A stretch of DNA of 64,000 nt from Branchipolynoe longqiensis (taxonomy: Eukaryota > Annelida > Polychaeta > Phyllodocida > Polynoidae): NCBI GenBank assembly GCA_030323885.1, contig CM059199.1, forward strand, positions 1,484,423 to 1,548,422, given 5' to 3'. The notes under the pieces were generated by a model. The model was given only the letters and a program-made list of their open reading frames with translations. It had not been told where the DNA came from and made no database searches. Shown here piece by piece: positions 1 through 10,126 of this stretch. The position numbers and the translations under genes were made by a program. Numbering within the stretch: the stretch's first letter is position 1; each line of letters opens with the position of its first letter.

Positions 1-391
1 CCCCCCCCCCACGCTTCGTTAAATTCACGGCAATGAGGTAAAGAGGCCTTGCCCACATATATTTCGCTATTATAGATCGTTCCTTCTTGAATTTCCGAAA
101 TGGAAGTTGTAACTTTCCGTTGGCTTCCGTCGGCGTTCCGAGTATAAATTACGCGTCGGGCAGTTTGAGTAAATCTTCGTTTTGAACAAACATCCTGTAG
201 ACGCGGTTAGTACTCGTAGTTCACTGTTTGCAAGTTCAAACCCACTATTTCTGCAATTTAGATGTTTCGTTGGCGCTGAGATTGCCTCACTAAGAAACAA
301 ATGCAGAATGTCCCAGGGCAATTATTGTTTGATCTCGCCCGCTCTAACATTCCGGTAATGAATTCAGATTAATTTATATATTCACACAGAC
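1..391. other. unassigned sequence, no gene seen
   Basis: The window opens with a short C-run. A minus-strand frame of 83 codons (70-321) has no recognisable domain and ordinary composition. I see no repeat family here. Confidence 0.4.
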
Positions 392-485
392 ATATATATT
401 ATATATATATATATATATCGAATAAGGTCAAATATAATATACTAACCCTCGCGTAAATGACGATGAGATAACACAGACTGGATGC

Positions 486-519
<34 letters not shown>
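392..519. repeat. (TA)n microsatellites, two runs
   Basis: Runs of alternating A/T at 392-418 and 489-518, separated by about 70 bp of unique sequence. The YIYI-type open frames on both strands here are by-products of the repeat. Confidence 0.9.
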
Positions 520-520
<1 letters not shown>

Positions 521-565
521 ATAATGCATAATGCTCAAGTGAATGAACAGCAGACACCACTAACA

Positions 566-566
<1 letters not shown>

Positions 567-618
<52 letters not shown>
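567..618. repeat. (CT)25 microsatellite
   Basis: About 25 uninterrupted CT dinucleotides, directly followed by (TA)n. Confidence 0.95.
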
Positions 619-628
<10 letters not shown>

Positions 629-651
629 TATAATATACATATATATATGTA

Positions 652-690
<39 letters not shown>
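619..690. repeat. (TA)n microsatellite
   Basis: AT-alternating tract that abuts the left end of a MITE-Z copy. Confidence 0.9.
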
Positions 691-693
<3 letters not shown>

Positions 694-908
694 CCTGTCT
701 CAAAAGGTAATGATTGACAGAAAACAGCACAGAAACGGTTACACTGAAAACACAAGGACATTTGCTTCAAATCAATACGTATTCTATTGGGATTATGAAA
801 CACCATGTAAAAAACAAATCTGTTTATCCTGACCAAATGCATATGTTGATCGTTACAATGGACAAAGTGTTGCCCCATATTACTAATCACCTTTTGAGAC
901 AGGCTCAT
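689..908. mobile_element. MITE-Z copy 1
   Basis: A 220-bp element whose left end TGAACCTGTCTCAAAAGG is the inverse of its right end CCTTTTGAGACAGGCTCA. (TA)n flanks both sides, as expected of a TA-targeting (Tc1/mariner-type) non-autonomous element. The interior matches copy 2 at 22.46-22.71 kb in reverse orientation. Confidence 0.8.
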
Positions 909-939
909 ATACATATATACACCATAATGCTCAGGTGAA

Positions 940-1481
940 TGAACAGCAGATAGCGCTGCCCGGCCGGGTGCCGATTAGCCCGGCTGAGGCGCTCATTAGA
1001 TAAGCGGCGACCTTGGCCGTGCACGTCGACAAAACCGTCCGATAAATCAGCATCCCGTTAGGCGAGCTAATCCCACCTGTTGATCGTTCCTAATTTCGGG
1101 AAGACCGGCCTTGGGTTGGCCATGACTCAGCATGGCTTCCCGTAGTAGCTGCCCATAGCTTCCCGCCAGCTTCCTCCTCCCTCCTTCCCCCTTCCATCAC
1201 CCCCCCCCCCCCCCCCCACACACACACTCCCCTAGCCACCCAGGCGCCTGACACATACATTCCACCACCCGCCTCTTTAACGCCCCTCATTCCTTGTGCA
1301 AGTTGCCTGAAAGTTTTATATTTGCGCGCGCTGGGGTGGGTGGGTGGGTGGGGGGGGTAGAGGGCGTGGGTGTGTGGGTGGGTGTGGGTGTGGGTGTAGG
1401 TGGCGGTGTTATGACAGTGATGGCAGACTTGTCGGCAGCCACTTGTCAGAGTCGGAATAAACGATAGCGCCATACATCGCC
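940..1481. other. GC-rich spacer with C-run and (GTGGGT)-rich tract
   Basis: A C17 run followed by (CA)n lies at 1200-1226, and a GTGGGT-type purine-rich tract at 1325-1410. No gene recognised. The minus-strand frame at 1090-1473 is low complexity. Confidence 0.5.
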
Positions 1482-1877
1482 ATGGACAGTGTGACAGTGG
1501 TAGGTGACAGTGACGTACAGGCGCGCTGTCACATCCACCTCCTCCAGCACCCGGGCCCTGTCAGGAGGACCAAGGCCGTGAGAGATAGCCTTCCCCATCT
1601 CCCGTACACACTTCCGCTCCCCCCCCCCCCTCCCTCACGTAGCCAGCATCGGAAAATGATATATCAAAGCCGGCGTGGTGAGACTGACAGTTGCGTCTTT
1701 TATATACCCCTAAGTTGGGAGGCAATCCCTCGCCTCCGCTCGCCCTCAGCCCGCCCTGCGCCGGTCTCTCCGGACGGGCACTCCCTTGAGGAACTCCCGC
1801 CGGAAGATTCTCAGTCCTCCTCCGGCCAGCTTTCACCGAGCATAAATAAAGTAGGTTCTGCTTTTCTTTCTTTTTAA
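1482..1877 (+). CDS. uncertain ORF, 131 codons, unrecognised
   Basis: The first ATG sits in a good initiation context (GCCATGG). The product begins MDSVTVVGDSDVQARC, has a proline run and ends in an S/P-rich stretch. Composition is less repetitive than neighbouring frames, and CpG density is moderately raised. A donor-like GTAGGT lies seven codons in, so this could also be a very short first exon. There is no domain and no homologue that I recognise. It may well be a chance frame in GC-rich DNA. Confidence 0.15.
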   Translation: MDSVTVVGDSDVQARCHIHLLQHPGPVRRTKAVRDSLPHLPYTLPLPPPPPSRSQHRKMIYQSRRGETDSCVFYIPLSWEAIPRLRSPSARPAPVSPDGHSLEELPPEDSQSSSGQLSPSINKVGSAFLSF

Positions 1878-2020
1878 AAAAAAACCTTTGCCTTTTTTTC
1901 CCTCTTTTTTTTTGTTGAGAGCAGAGAACTCGGTGGCTCAAGTACTCGCTGGCACCCGGGTCGTGGCGTGTTTTCCCCACGTTTACCCCGGGAATGAGGA
2001 GTAAAGAGGACAGGGGAAGG

Positions 2021-2054
2021 GGTGTGTGTGTGTGGGGGGGGGGGGGGGGGGGGG
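2021..2054. repeat. compound (GT)n-G21 tract
   Basis: GT dinucleotides at 2021-2033 run into about 21 consecutive G. This is one of many (TG)n-(G)n compounds in the window. Confidence 0.95.
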
Positions 2055-2164
2055 CTCATTCTGCGGGCCTCGCCTTGCCGAGTCCCGGTTTACTCGGCTC
2101 CGGGGGTTAGGCTTTGTTCCCCAGGAAAAACACGGGACTAACTTGACGAAATTCGATAAATGGC

Positions 2165-3070
2165 TGAACAACGGCTGCGTTTATTAGAAGGGATTGTTCG
2201 GTACCATGGCTCGTGTCGGGGGAGGTTTGTTTCTGTTTAAAACCGGTGTGGTGTGTGTTCGCGCAAAATCAGTCAGTAGTAGATGTGGTTTCTTTCAAAT
2301 GTGGCCGCAGTATTTGTATGCTCAGTACATTTCTCATGTCAAGTAACGTTTGTTTCAGTTTTAAACCCGTGTGGTGTGTGTTCGCGCAAAATCAGTCAGT
2401 AGTAGATGTGGTTTCTTTCAAATGTGGCCGCAGTATTTGTATGCTTAGTACATTTCTCATGTCACGTAATGTTTGTTTCAGTTTAAAACCGGTGTGGTGT
2501 GTGTTCCTACAAAATTAGTCAGTAGACATAATGGTTTCTTTAAATTGTGGCCACAGGATTTGTTTGTTCGGTACATGGCTTGTGTCAGCGAAGGTTTCCT
2601 TTTTAAACCAGTGTGCTGGGTGTTCAAACAAAATCAGTCAGTAGTAGATGTGGTTTCTTTCAAATGTGGCCACAATATTTGTATATTCGGTACATTTCTT
2701 ATGTCAGTTAATGTTTGTTTCTGTTTAAAACAAGTGTTGCGGGTGTTCATACAAAATCAGTCACTAGATATGTTTGTGTCAATTGTGGCAGTAGGATTTG
2801 TCTGTTCAGTACATGTCTTGCGTCAACTAACGTTTGTTTCTGTTTAAAACCAGTGTGGTGGGTGTTCCTACAGAATCAGTCAGTCAATGTGTTTTTTTTT
2901 TTTTTAAATTGTGGCCGCAGTATTCGTTTCTTCAGTACATGGGTCATCTTAAGTTAAGCATTGTTTCTTTAGGTGTCGTGTGGTGTGCATTCCTACTAAA
3001 TCTGTCACTAAACATGGTTCCTTTAAATTATCGCAACAATATTAATTTTTTCAGAACATGGCTCATCTTA
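2165..3070. repeat. ~123-bp minisatellite array, part 1
   Basis: At least seven units recur every 119-123 bp. Landmark AGTCAGTAG-like words lie near 2271, 2394, 2517, 2636, 2759 and 2878. Each unit holds 'gtttgtttctgtttaaaac', 'gtgttc', 'atcagtcagtag' and 'ttgtggccgcagtat'. Most units are a multiple of three, so a frame stays open across several copies (2213-2518 on plus). I judge that a by-product of period length. Confidence 0.9.
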
Positions 3071-3194
3071 ATTAAAGCTGGATTGTCTGAGGAAAACATC
3101 AAATTTTCAAAAACCATGACAGTGATCCAGATTTGATTATGCACTTATCAAACATGTGTCACACATAAAACGAAATGCCACGCCAATATATCGA

Positions 3195-3370
3195 ACTGTC
3201 AGAGTGTTAGCGTGCTCGCCTAAATTAATGGTGTACATTTGCACTTAAAATATCTAAAGAAATTAGCCATTTAAAATAAGTTACTTCAAACTACAGTAAG
3301 GTAGATTATAATGATCAACCTAATTATATTTATCTCAGGAAATGTCAGAAACTTCAAACCATCGGAACTA
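3195..3370 (+). mobile_element. MITE-X 3' half, inside the 123-bp array
   Basis: Matches the right half of MITE-X: a 'gccatttaaaataagttacttcaaact'-like core, 'gattataatgatca' and an end near 'accatcggaa'. It separates two blocks of the same array, so it inserted into it or the array grew around it. Confidence 0.7.
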
Positions 3371-3374
3371 AGCT

Positions 3375-4016
3375 TGCCAACACTTTTCAAACGCTTCTTG
3401 CTATTCCATTTTAAAACCAAACACTAGATGACCATGGGGTGTTCCTTCACAAATCAGTCAGAGAGACAAGGGTGTTCATTCTTTAATACTCATTGCTAAG
3501 GAGACACCGCAAGATAACTCCGTTAAGCGTTGCTCAGGATAATCGCGTCGGCTGAGGCTTGTTTCTGTTTAAAACCAATGTGGTGTGTGTTCCTTCAAAA
3601 TCAGTCAGTAGACAAGGTTTCTTTAAATTGTGGCCACAATATTTGTTTATTTCGTACAATTTTTGTGTAGACTTGTTAATGTATTTTTCTGTTTAAAAAC
3701 AGTGTTTTGGGTGTTCCTTCAAAATCAGCCAGTAGACAATGTTTCTTTTAATTGTGGCCACAATATTCGTTTATTTCATACAGTTTCTGTGTAGACCTGT
3801 TAAGGTCTGTTTCTGTTTAAAACAGTGTTTTGGGTGTTCCTTCAAAATCAGTCAATAGACATGGTTTCTTTAAATTTTGGTCACAATATCCGTCTAGATG
3901 TGGTATATTGCTCCTGTTAGATGCTAAGCTTTCTTTCGGTTTAAAACCGATGTAGTTTATGTTCCTACAAAATGAGTCTTGGTTTCTTTAAATTGTAGCC
4001 GCAGTATTTGTTTGAC
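3375..4016. repeat. ~123-bp minisatellite array, part 2
   Basis: About five more divergent units of the same monomer (tttctgtttaaaac, gtgttccttcaaaat, cagtagaca, ttgtggccacaatatt). Confidence 0.85.
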
Positions 4017-4134
4017 AAGTTTTTCTTGTTTACCAACGAACATACTATATATTCTTTTCATGTATGGGTGTTTGTATTTTTGTTGTTCTCATTGAGAAGG
4101 TAGGGCCTATAACCGATAAACAAACAATAATTAC

Positions 4135-4240
4135 TTCTCTCTTAAATCTCTCTCCCTCTCCCTCTCTCCCCCTCTCTCCCCCCCTCCCTCTCTCTCTCTC
4201 TCTCCCTCTCTCCCTCTCTCTCTCTCCCTCCCTCTTTCTA
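4135..4240. repeat. CT-rich low-complexity tract
   Basis: Impure (CTCC/CT)n polypyrimidine of about 100 bp. Confidence 0.9.
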
Positions 4241-4555
4241 TGTATAATATATACACATAAAAAATGTACCCGACAAAATTACCGCAGATAACATATCCCT
4301 ATATTAAAACACCAATTTAGAAATATTTGAGAACCGATAAGAGTTCACAATAATAGACATTACAAGTCACGTCTCTATATTAATTTTCTGATCCGCCATG
4401 AAGAACTAAACTGACTGAAATTGTCAAAATTGCTGACAATCTAAGAATACGTCTTTCACCCGACAGTGATTGAAAATATGCCTTAAGAAGAGCGGCAAAT
4501 TAGAAGACTGTCATTTTAGCGGGAAACCAGATGATAGTTTTATTCACGAGAAAGC

Positions 4556-4566
4556 AAAATGGCGGC
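4556..4566 (+). promoter_or_regulatory. YY1-like motif AAAATGGCGGC
   Basis: Exact fit to the AANATGGCGGC core often found over animal transcription or translation starts. The ATG (4559) opens only 14 codons before a stop at TTAATTAA, and no donor is evident. No CpG-rich context. Chance or relic is possible. Confidence 0.3.
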
Positions 4567-4739
4567 TGCTCCAGTGATTCCTATCACTCATGTCGTTAAT
4601 TAACGCGAGGGTAATTCCGGACATGTAATAGTTCTCAAATTAACATGAATATTTATATCCCCAATATACCTGATCGTCCTTTCTTCTTGTTTCCCTCTTA
4701 AAAACAACAACAAAACATTGCATAAACCGAGCAAAGCAT

Positions 4740-5060
4740 CACATTTTCGAAAAGCGAAATATTTATTTGGATTTAATCCTACATCTTGGATGTAGATGCT
4801 GGTGTTAGTTAATCGGCATATATTGCGACATCGAAGGTCATGTTAAGGTATTTTAATAGAACCGGTATCGGCTGAAGCCTATTTGTACAGCGTTTTGGCG
4901 TGATTGCCAATTCTCTTCACGTTTATATCTACATTTGAAATACATCCACATTTAACCATTTAAGATAGAAATTATTTCAAACTAAATCTAGGTTTATTAT
5001 AAGAATCAGCCTAATATAAATATTGTATCAAACAGACGGTAGAAATGCAAAACCATAATA
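4740..5060 (+). mobile_element. degenerate MITE-X copy
   Basis: The landmark order of MITE-X is kept (tttgatttaatc, acttagat-like, taatagaacc, gaagcctat, gcgttttggcgtg, catttaagata, tcagcctaata), but each is diverged. An old copy. Confidence 0.6.
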
Positions 5061-5170
5061 TTATATAACTTTATGAAGTCAACTTTATTCATATGTACCT
5101 TTGAAAATCAATATGTGTTTCATTAATCGAATCGGTGATTTAAATTTGGTTGATTTAATTGTAGATATAG

Positions 5171-5191
5171 ACACACACACACACACACATC
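5171..5191. repeat. (CA)10 microsatellite
   Basis: Short AC dinucleotide run in AT-rich unique DNA. Confidence 0.9.
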
Positions 5192-5199
5192 CTGTCGGT

Positions 5200-6240
5200 G
5201 TATTAACCACTTGTTGTATGTGGGAATTTGTTGCTCTTTCTATTGAACAAACATCAGCGTTCGGTTACAGGTATTGATATAAGCATATAGGTAGTCAGTT
5301 CAAAAGAATCTTAGTCAATATTCGTAGAAGTAGACAGTTCAAAACACTGTCAGTCCATATCATATGAGATAGCCAGTTCAAAAGAATTAAGATGATGAAA
5401 GGATTGAGAAGTGAATTGAGCGCATGCATCTTGTTTTAATAGGTTGTGGTGTGGTATTCGAACCCCCGATTTTGAAGCCTGGTTGAATCAAAGCATTGAC
5501 TTCAAATTAAGTTTGTCGCTAGCTAGGCTGGATCTATATGTCAAGGGGCAATGGAACGACTAAGACTTTTTTCCCACGATTTAAATTGTTAAATTCATTA
5601 TGGTACCAGGGGGGGGGGCATATTCAAAGAAGTAACAGAATGCATTAGTTGAGGTGTCGGAATGATCTATTGAAAACACAATCGAATACTTAATTGAAAA
5701 CGGCAGGATCAATCGGGAAATACCGAATTATATAATAAATTATCGCGCTTATACCTTCCGATTCTAAATGATTCCAAACAACGGTACTGCATTTCCTCGT
5801 TCCAGGCTGATCATATATAACGTGGTTATTCCGTGGGAGCTCGGCTTGTTTTTGTGCTCGTGTCTTTCCATAACTTTTCGATCGGTTCACTTTTTCTCTC
5901 CTTTCTTTTGGTAATAGACGGATTATTGTGCTTTTTCTGTTTCTATAGGTTTTCAAAAACTCTGTTGTTCTTTTATTGCTGGTAGTGTTTGTTGTTGTTT
6001 GTGTGTGGGTTTTCTTTTGTGCCTTGAGATTACACGCAAGAAGGCGGGCCCTCACTGATTAATGACGCAAATAACCCGACCACCAGAGACTGTTCAAAGT
6101 TCAACAAGAAAGGTTGTTTTAACGAAGGAAGCGTAAAAAAAACACAAACAAAAAGAAGGGAAAAAAACCAAGCAGGCTGCAACAGGTATAAAAAAAAAAT
6201 CAACCCGTTTAAATGTGCCGGTCCCCGCTCGTGTAAGTTG
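5200..6240. other. unassigned AT-rich sequence
   Basis: No repeat family or gene recognised. Minus-strand frames of 121 and 133 codons (5690-6055, 6094-6495) have K/T/P-rich, low-information products and overlap each other. Confidence 0.4.
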
Positions 6241-6375
6241 GGTGTGGGTGTGGGGGGGGGGGGGTGGATGAGGAAGGGGGGGGGGGACATTGCTTAAATG
6301 CCGGCAAACCAGGCAGGTCCTATGTTGGCTTGCCTTGCCTGCCTGCCTGCCTCGCCTGCCCTGCCTGCCTGTTCC
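6241..6375. repeat. G-tracts and (TGCC)n microsatellite
   Basis: Two G-runs of roughly 12 and 9 bp within a GT/G-rich stretch (6241-6288). Then an impure (TGCC)n array at 6328-6375. Confidence 0.85.
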
Positions 6376-6454
6376 AAGATAGCTTATGCAGATGACAAGA
6401 AGAACAAAGTGGTTAAAAAAAATATGATAAAAACCTAGCTCGCGTAACGAATTG

Positions 6455-6680
6455 CCCTTGTATGTGCGAACTGTGGGTGATTTGGGTGCCGTCACTTTTC
6501 GTCAGAGCACAAGAACGTACGGCGGAACCTCCCATCCACGTCCGGGTGGTCGTGACGTCACCGCGGCTGAATGGCTCTAGTTCGGCCGCGTTCCGCCGGG
6601 GGCGCTACGTGTGCCGCGCTACGCTGAGTGGAACTGCGCATGCTGCGGCGTAGGCGTACGGTAGCGGCTTACAAACGCTG
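6455..6680. promoter_or_regulatory. CpG-dense islet with CRE and NRF1-like sites
   Basis: The CpG-rich patch carries a perfect palindromic CRE, TGACGTCA, at 6553-6560, and an NRF1-like TGCGCATGCTG at 6635-6645. Both are typical of animal CpG-island promoters. No first exon could be defined on either strand. A 63-codon plus-strand frame (6462-6653) is unrecognised. Confidence 0.35.
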
Positions 6681-6779
6681 CTAACGGAATTTGGGGTTGG
6701 TTAGCTATGTGATAGTTTATCTTTTTCTGATTGAAATAACGATGTATAATATCGCTTTAGGTTGTCGCGCCAACTCCAC

Positions 6780-7035
6780 CATATCTATCATTCTCTCGGA
6801 TTCTCTCACGCGATCTCCCTCTCGCGATCTCCGCCTCTCTGTCCCGCGCGATCTCTCTCGCTCGAATCTCCGTCTCTCTCTCACTCTCTCACTCTCTCTC
6901 TCACTCTCTCACTCTCACTCTCCCGAGATCTCTATTTCTCTTCACTTCATCCGTCGCCCAATCTCGGGATCTCTCTCCCGCTAAATTGTGTGATCTCTCG
7001 CTCTATCTCGCGAGTTCTCGCTCGTAATCTCTTTT
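6780..7035. repeat. imperfect CT/CGCGATCTC-rich low-complexity block
   Basis: Tandem degenerate 'tctctcgcgatctc' and 'ctctcactctc' words over about 250 bp. Open frames here read as S/L/R-rich and are artefacts. Confidence 0.8.
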
Positions 7036-7344
7036 TGCGTCACGTGATGATCGTGCGTAATGCTTGTTACGATTGTCACTCAAAAAATAATGCACGTCAG
7101 TCACATCGTCCTCAAGTCATTAAAATAATGAACTCTAATATTACCCTGATATTAGTAATATCAGCGTATGGTACCCCCCCCCCTCCCCTACCACCATTTT
7201 CGCTTATAATCATCAGGTGATACTTGTCCATAATACACAGACTTGTAAATAGAAAATTATATTAAAATGATTGATTATAATATCGCTGTACGGTGGTATT
7301 TTTTCCCTGTAGAAATGATATTATCTTCGTCAAGTGATCTGGTA

Positions 7345-7534
7345 TGTACTGGTGTGCCCAGTGTCAGGATAATGTGACTGAGTGGGATACCAGGTCATGG
7401 TGCCGGGGGCCTGGTTTCCCAGTGAGACAGCACTATAAAGTTGCCATGAGTCCGCACTGTCACAAGTCGGTGCCCGTCCTGATATGACCTTAGATGTTGC
7501 TAGGACATAAAACAACAACAAACAAATAAACAAA
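7345..7534 (+). mobile_element. SINE-S 3' portion
   Basis: Body and tail of the main SINE: cagtgtcaggataatgtgac, gcactataaagt, gacctta-gatgttgctagg, then an A-rich CAACAACAAACAAAT tail. The tRNA head is missing, which is the normal outcome of incomplete reverse transcription. Confidence 0.85.
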
Positions 7535-7559
7535 CTTGTCAATCAAACTACTTATTTTA

Positions 7560-7856
7560 TACTTTTCTTGAAGATTTATATGAATAAGCCTGAATACTTG
7601 TTTTCACCATTAGACAGTTTGTCGAAAGAAAGCCCGAGCCTACACTTTTACCGACCCAAGGGATTTTTAACCTCCCACACCACATAGACATGGTATGAAA
7701 GCAACTGGCCTTTGATGACGCTGTAAGTTATACATATGTGTGTGGAAATCCAAATTGGCAGAGGTGGGGGCATGGGAATCGAACCACCAACCTTCAGATT
7801 AGGAGTCTGACCTAGAAAAAAGTCAGACACTCTAACCACTCGGCCACAGAGAACAA
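7560..7856 (-). mobile_element. SINE-3, near full length with tRNA head
   Basis: Read on minus: a box-A-like TGGCCGAGTGGTTAGAG, an anticodon-arm-like segment (CAGACTCCTAATCTG) and box-B-like GGTTCGATTCC, then a body with tcatcaaaggccagttgct and gggaggttaaaaatccctt. The head resembles a leucine/methionine/arginine-type tRNA; the source cannot be fixed by eye. Two 5'-truncated copies lie at 8.46 and 38.58 kb. Confidence 0.85.
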
Positions 7857-7914
7857 CACAAAAGTATAAGACGCAAGAGTTCCACTTGTGTGTATGGGGG
7901 GTAGGTGTATGTGT

Positions 7915-8205
7915 GTGCGCGGTAGGGGGTGCGGGGTGCGGGGTGCGGGCTGTATGAAGGGCATTGCGCGAATTCAGGAATAAATTATTACAGGGTTTAA
8001 CATTCACTAGTTATGTGGCTAACACATTTTATGTAAGAGCGTATATTTTATGGGACGAGGTTTCTGCTAATATGCTATTAGCTTGCATTTTGTTTGATTA
8101 ACATCGTGTGTATATTTAATGAACTGCTTCCACCACCCCTACCCTCAGCCCCCCCCCCTCTACCCTCAGCCACCCCCCCCTCTACCCCCAGCCCCCCCCC
8201 CCCCT
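7915..8205. repeat. G-rich (GCGGGGT)n and C-rich direct repeats
   Basis: (GCGGGGT)3 at about 7924-7948. Three copies of a 'ctaccctcagcccccccc' unit at 8135-8200. The sequence between is AT-rich and unassigned. Confidence 0.75.
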
Positions 8206-8368
8206 CTCCACGCCGCCCGTGTGTACTTAATTAAGCTAACATTCCGTGCAATTGTGGCAATCACCGGTGAGCCCTCTGACGGTGACCTCTAATTGTTACC
8301 TTCCTATGATGATCATCATTCAAAGGTCATCCAGCTAATTTCCTCACGAATTCACCCTCGTTTTTCTG

Positions 8369-8840
8369 GTTAAAGCTGCATACTCCGATATAGGCCACAA
8401 CTTATCAAAACCAAAGATTTTATCCAGATTTGATTCTACTTAGATCCGACTTAGATACCACCGCTGTGTATAACTTACAGCGTCATCAAAGGCCAGTTGC
8501 TCTCATACCATTTCTATGTGGTATGGGAGGTTAAAAATCCCTTGGGTCGGTAAAAGTGTAGACTCGGGCTTTCTATCGACAAACTGTCTAATGGTGAAAA
8601 CAAGTCTATTCAGACTTATCCATGATAGGCAGTATACATCTTCCAGAAAAAAGATACTGCTGCACTTATTATGTAATTGTCTACTGGATCAGAGTAGGGT
8701 TTTGACAAGCATGCCCAAATTAAATTGCCATGTTTACACTTTCAAATATCTCCAAAGTTTGCCATTTGAGATCAAAATTACGTCAAACTAAAGGGAGGTA
8801 GATTATAAACGGTCATGGTAATATTTGTATCAAAGAAAAT
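8369..8840 (+). mobile_element. MITE-X split by a SINE-3
   Basis: The left half (8369-8458) begins TTAAAGCTGCATACTCCGAT. The right half (8658-8840) continues ctgcacttatta and tgacaagcatgccc. The break is occupied by a truncated SINE-3, showing that X is the older insertion. Confidence 0.8.
8459..8651 (+). mobile_element. SINE-3, 5'-truncated, with target duplication
   Basis: The body matches the 7.56-7.86 kb copy without its tRNA head. AGATAC at 8453-8458 recurs at 8652-8657 and fits a 6-bp target duplication of the X sequence 'cttagatactg'. Confidence 0.8.
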
Positions 8841-8869
8841 AACAAAAACTAATTTTTATGAGTTGTAAG

Positions 8870-9536
8870 CTACCTTAATTTAGTTTGAAGTAACATTTAT
8901 ATTAAATGGCTAACTTTGGAGATATTTGAAGCACAAGTATGCAAAAGTAACTTTGGCATGCCTTAACTTAGATACAGGATTCACCCCGTACTTGTAGTAC
9001 AGGGGTGAATACCAACCCTATATAAAAGCTTGCAAAGATATGAAGAAATGATTTCGATATGTTGGGGAAATGAACTTAGCTGATAAATTCTTAATTTAAG
9101 AAGCAAATTATATTCTTCACATACATCTTCATATTTACCCGCTACATCTGTTATGAAAATATAAAAAAACATATATTTAACACATTTTGAAATGGAAATC
9201 AATGGCGTTCTATCGCGGCCATCTTGTCTTTTTACATTCTCTCCCATTTCACCAACTCTGTACCGATATAAGTAGCAATTTGGTACCGGAACCAAAGATT
9301 CCACTTCCTGTTCCATACTACAGCAGTTTTCGCCAGCTTTTATATAGGGTTGGTATTCACCCCTATTACTACTCTTATTATTATTCTTATTATTCTCCTC
9401 CTCAGCCATTTCTATATAGACTGTGAAGAAGGTTTCACCCATGTACTACAAGTACAGGGTGAATCTTTTACCTAGCCAAAGGCTTATGCAGGGTAACAGG
9501 TTCCATTCAATTGCCCCAGTTTACTGACTCTATTTA
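8870..9536 (-). mobile_element. MITE-X half in reverse, interrupted by MITE-Y
   Basis: 8870-8968 (taatttagtttgaagtaac, tatttgaagcac) and 9475-9536 (gcagggtaacaggttcc) are parts of one minus-oriented X. It lies tail-to-tail with the plus half before it and head-to-head with the plus half after 9889, so the locus is a fold-back. Confidence 0.7.
8969..9474 (-). mobile_element. MITE-Y copy 2 (506 bp)
   Basis: Terminal inverted repeats read TAGATACAGGATTCACCC (left) and TAGGTAAAAGATTCACCC (right, inverted). A second inner pair includes TATATAAAAGC. The interior is the reverse of copy 1 at 58.16-58.56 kb and carries AAGATGGCCGCG on minus. The right arm has an extra Y-rich insertion (tattactactcttatt). 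The 9-bp flanks GCCTTAACT/GCCAAAGGC agree only partly. The 153-codon minus frame spanning it is element-derived. Confidence 0.85.
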
Positions 9537-9888
9537 AAGTTGCACAGTCCGATGGTTTTGAATTTCTGTATTTTTTCTGAGATAAATATATTAGATCGAT
9601 CACTAGTATCTACTTTACATTAGTTCAAAGTTACTTTTATTTTAAATGGTAAACTTTTGAGATATTTTGAGTGCAAACATGGGAAATTAGTTTTGGCAAG
9701 CTTGCCAAAAAAACTCTGACATCATAGACTTCTGCAGAAACAGGTTTTATTAAATTGACTCAGTATTGCCTTCTACACAGAAACAAATGCTTAATAAGTG
9801 CATCAGTATCTAAGTTAGATATCTAAAATCAAATCTAGATATTTGGATTGGTTTTGAAAATTTGATATTTCATCGGACTATGCAGCTT
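9537..9888 (-). mobile_element. MITE-X1, complete (352 bp), nested in another X
   Basis: Ends AAGTTGCACAGTCCGATG and CATCGGACTATGCAGCTT are inverted repeats. TA occurs at 9535-9536 and 9889-9890. Removing the element with one TA restores ctattTAatagagcc, which is internal MITE-X sequence. This proves the target site and the nesting. Confidence 0.9.
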
Positions 9889-10105
9889 TAATAGAGCCTG
9901 TTATTGCTGAAGCCTATGGGATAAGGATTTTTTATAAGCATGCCAAAATTAATTTGGTGTGTTTACATCTAAAATGTCTGCTAAGTTGGCCATTTAAGAT
10001 CAAAGCTACTTAAAACTAAAGCTAGGTAAATTATAAATGATCATCCTAATATGTTTATCTCAGAAAATGGCAAAAAATTAAAAACCATTGGACTATGCCA
10101 CTTTA
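9889..10105 (+). mobile_element. MITE-X 3' portion, host of X1
   Basis: Continues from the insertion point through gctgaagcctatggg, agcatgccaaaattaattt and catttaagatcaaag, ending ggactatgccacttta. Confidence 0.85.
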
Positions 10106-10126
10106 CTAACTAACTAATGTTGTGGG

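Noticed and set aside
399..914. 171-codon minus and 116-codon plus frames near the window start
   Set aside because: They are YIYI and ERER/SLSL translations of (TA)n and (CT)n plus MITE-Z sequence.
7780..7856. Possible genuine tRNA (Leu/Met/Arg-like)
   Set aside because: It is the head of SINE-3 with a shared 200-bp body. No acceptor-stem pairing was seen.
8981..9442. 153-codon minus frame (MGETFFTVYIEMAEE...), with similar peptide at 58.1-58.4 kb
   Set aside because: Both lie wholly within MITE-Y. Differences between copies change amino acids freely, so there is no sign of coding constraint.
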